A stretch of DNA of 64,000 bases from Butyrivibrio sp. LB2008. Lineage in GTDB: Bacteria > Bacillota > Clostridia > Lachnospirales > Lachnospiraceae. Below, piece after piece: positions 63,870 to 64,000 of the stretch. The notes beneath the pieces were generated by a model. It saw only the letters and a program-made list of their open reading frames with translations. It made no database searches and had not been told where the DNA came from. The DNA lies in NCBI RefSeq assembly GCF_000621565.1, contig NZ_JHXZ01000021.1:1-64000 (forward strand), read 5' to 3'. Every line of letters starts with the position of its first letter. The stretch's first letter is position 1. Made by a program: the position numbers and the translations under genes.

Positions 63870-64000
63870 TGGTGATGGCTGACCGATAGGTATTGCGAGA
63901 AGGCAAGGTATCAGTATATAAGGTGCATTTTCGCATTGGATTTGTTCGTTGACATTCAAGGCATAAAAAGGCGGAGTGATTTATTCTTTCAATCCAAACT

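Overview
The window looks like a chromosomal segment from a Lachnospiraceae-type anaerobic Firmicute (Butyrivibrio or Pseudobutyrivibrio-like). This is an inference from moderately low GC, strong AGGAGG-type ribosome binding sites, DUF3793 next to flavodoxin, MptD/Trep_Strep-family ECF transporters and the housekeeping proteins. No rRNA, tRNA or CRISPR array was seen. Most genes are on the minus strand.

Layout. 1-2.9 kb: an IS4-type transposase cut by the window edge, then a complete IS1182-like element. 3-27.9 kb: one long minus-strand gene train. Its upstream part (27.8 to 13.4 kb) is a compact biosynthetic cluster: GNAT, SDR, two thioesterases (one with a Cys nucleophile), a KAS III-like enzyme, an acyl-AMP ligase, an aryl-AMP ligase of the DhbE/YbtE type, a free-standing cyclization domain, a Cy-A-PCP peptide synthetase, three separate carrier proteins, a seryl-tRNA-synthetase-like carrier-protein ligase and a PP-loop (AANH) enzyme. 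It runs straight into a YbtP/YbtQ-like ABC pair and two ECF transporters (S, T and fused AA'). 28-44 kb: a ZIP metal permease, a second ABC pair with TetR and a third ECF set, DUF3793, flavodoxin, then a fourth ECF set in which the double ATPase is fused to an ABC half-transporter. 44-49 kb: enolase, lactate dehydrogenase and a run of decayed genes. 49-60 kb: an expanded family of XRE-HTH membrane proteins, one split by a 1.6 kb insertion, interspersed with GNAT, DUF2156 and MATE genes. 60-64 kb: an adenosine-deaminase-like/SLOG-like protein with a membrane partner, and methylglyoxal synthase.

How it fits together. A 16-bp palindrome, GTTAGCNNNNGCTAAC, recurs at the transcription start of the biosynthetic operon, of ECF and ABC operons, of flavodoxin, of DUF3793, of enolase and of a decayed methyltransferase. 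Several copies lie directly downstream of near-consensus sigma-70 promoters, the position of a repressor site. Flavodoxin induction and metallophore-type transporters suggest an iron-responsive (possibly DtxR-type) regulon. The simplest reading is that the cluster makes and recovers a small aryl- or acyl-capped azoline-type metallophore, related in concept to yersiniabactin and to the equibactin locus of Streptococcus equi, but with an unusual enzyme set. The product, the metal and the regulator are not shown by the sequence.
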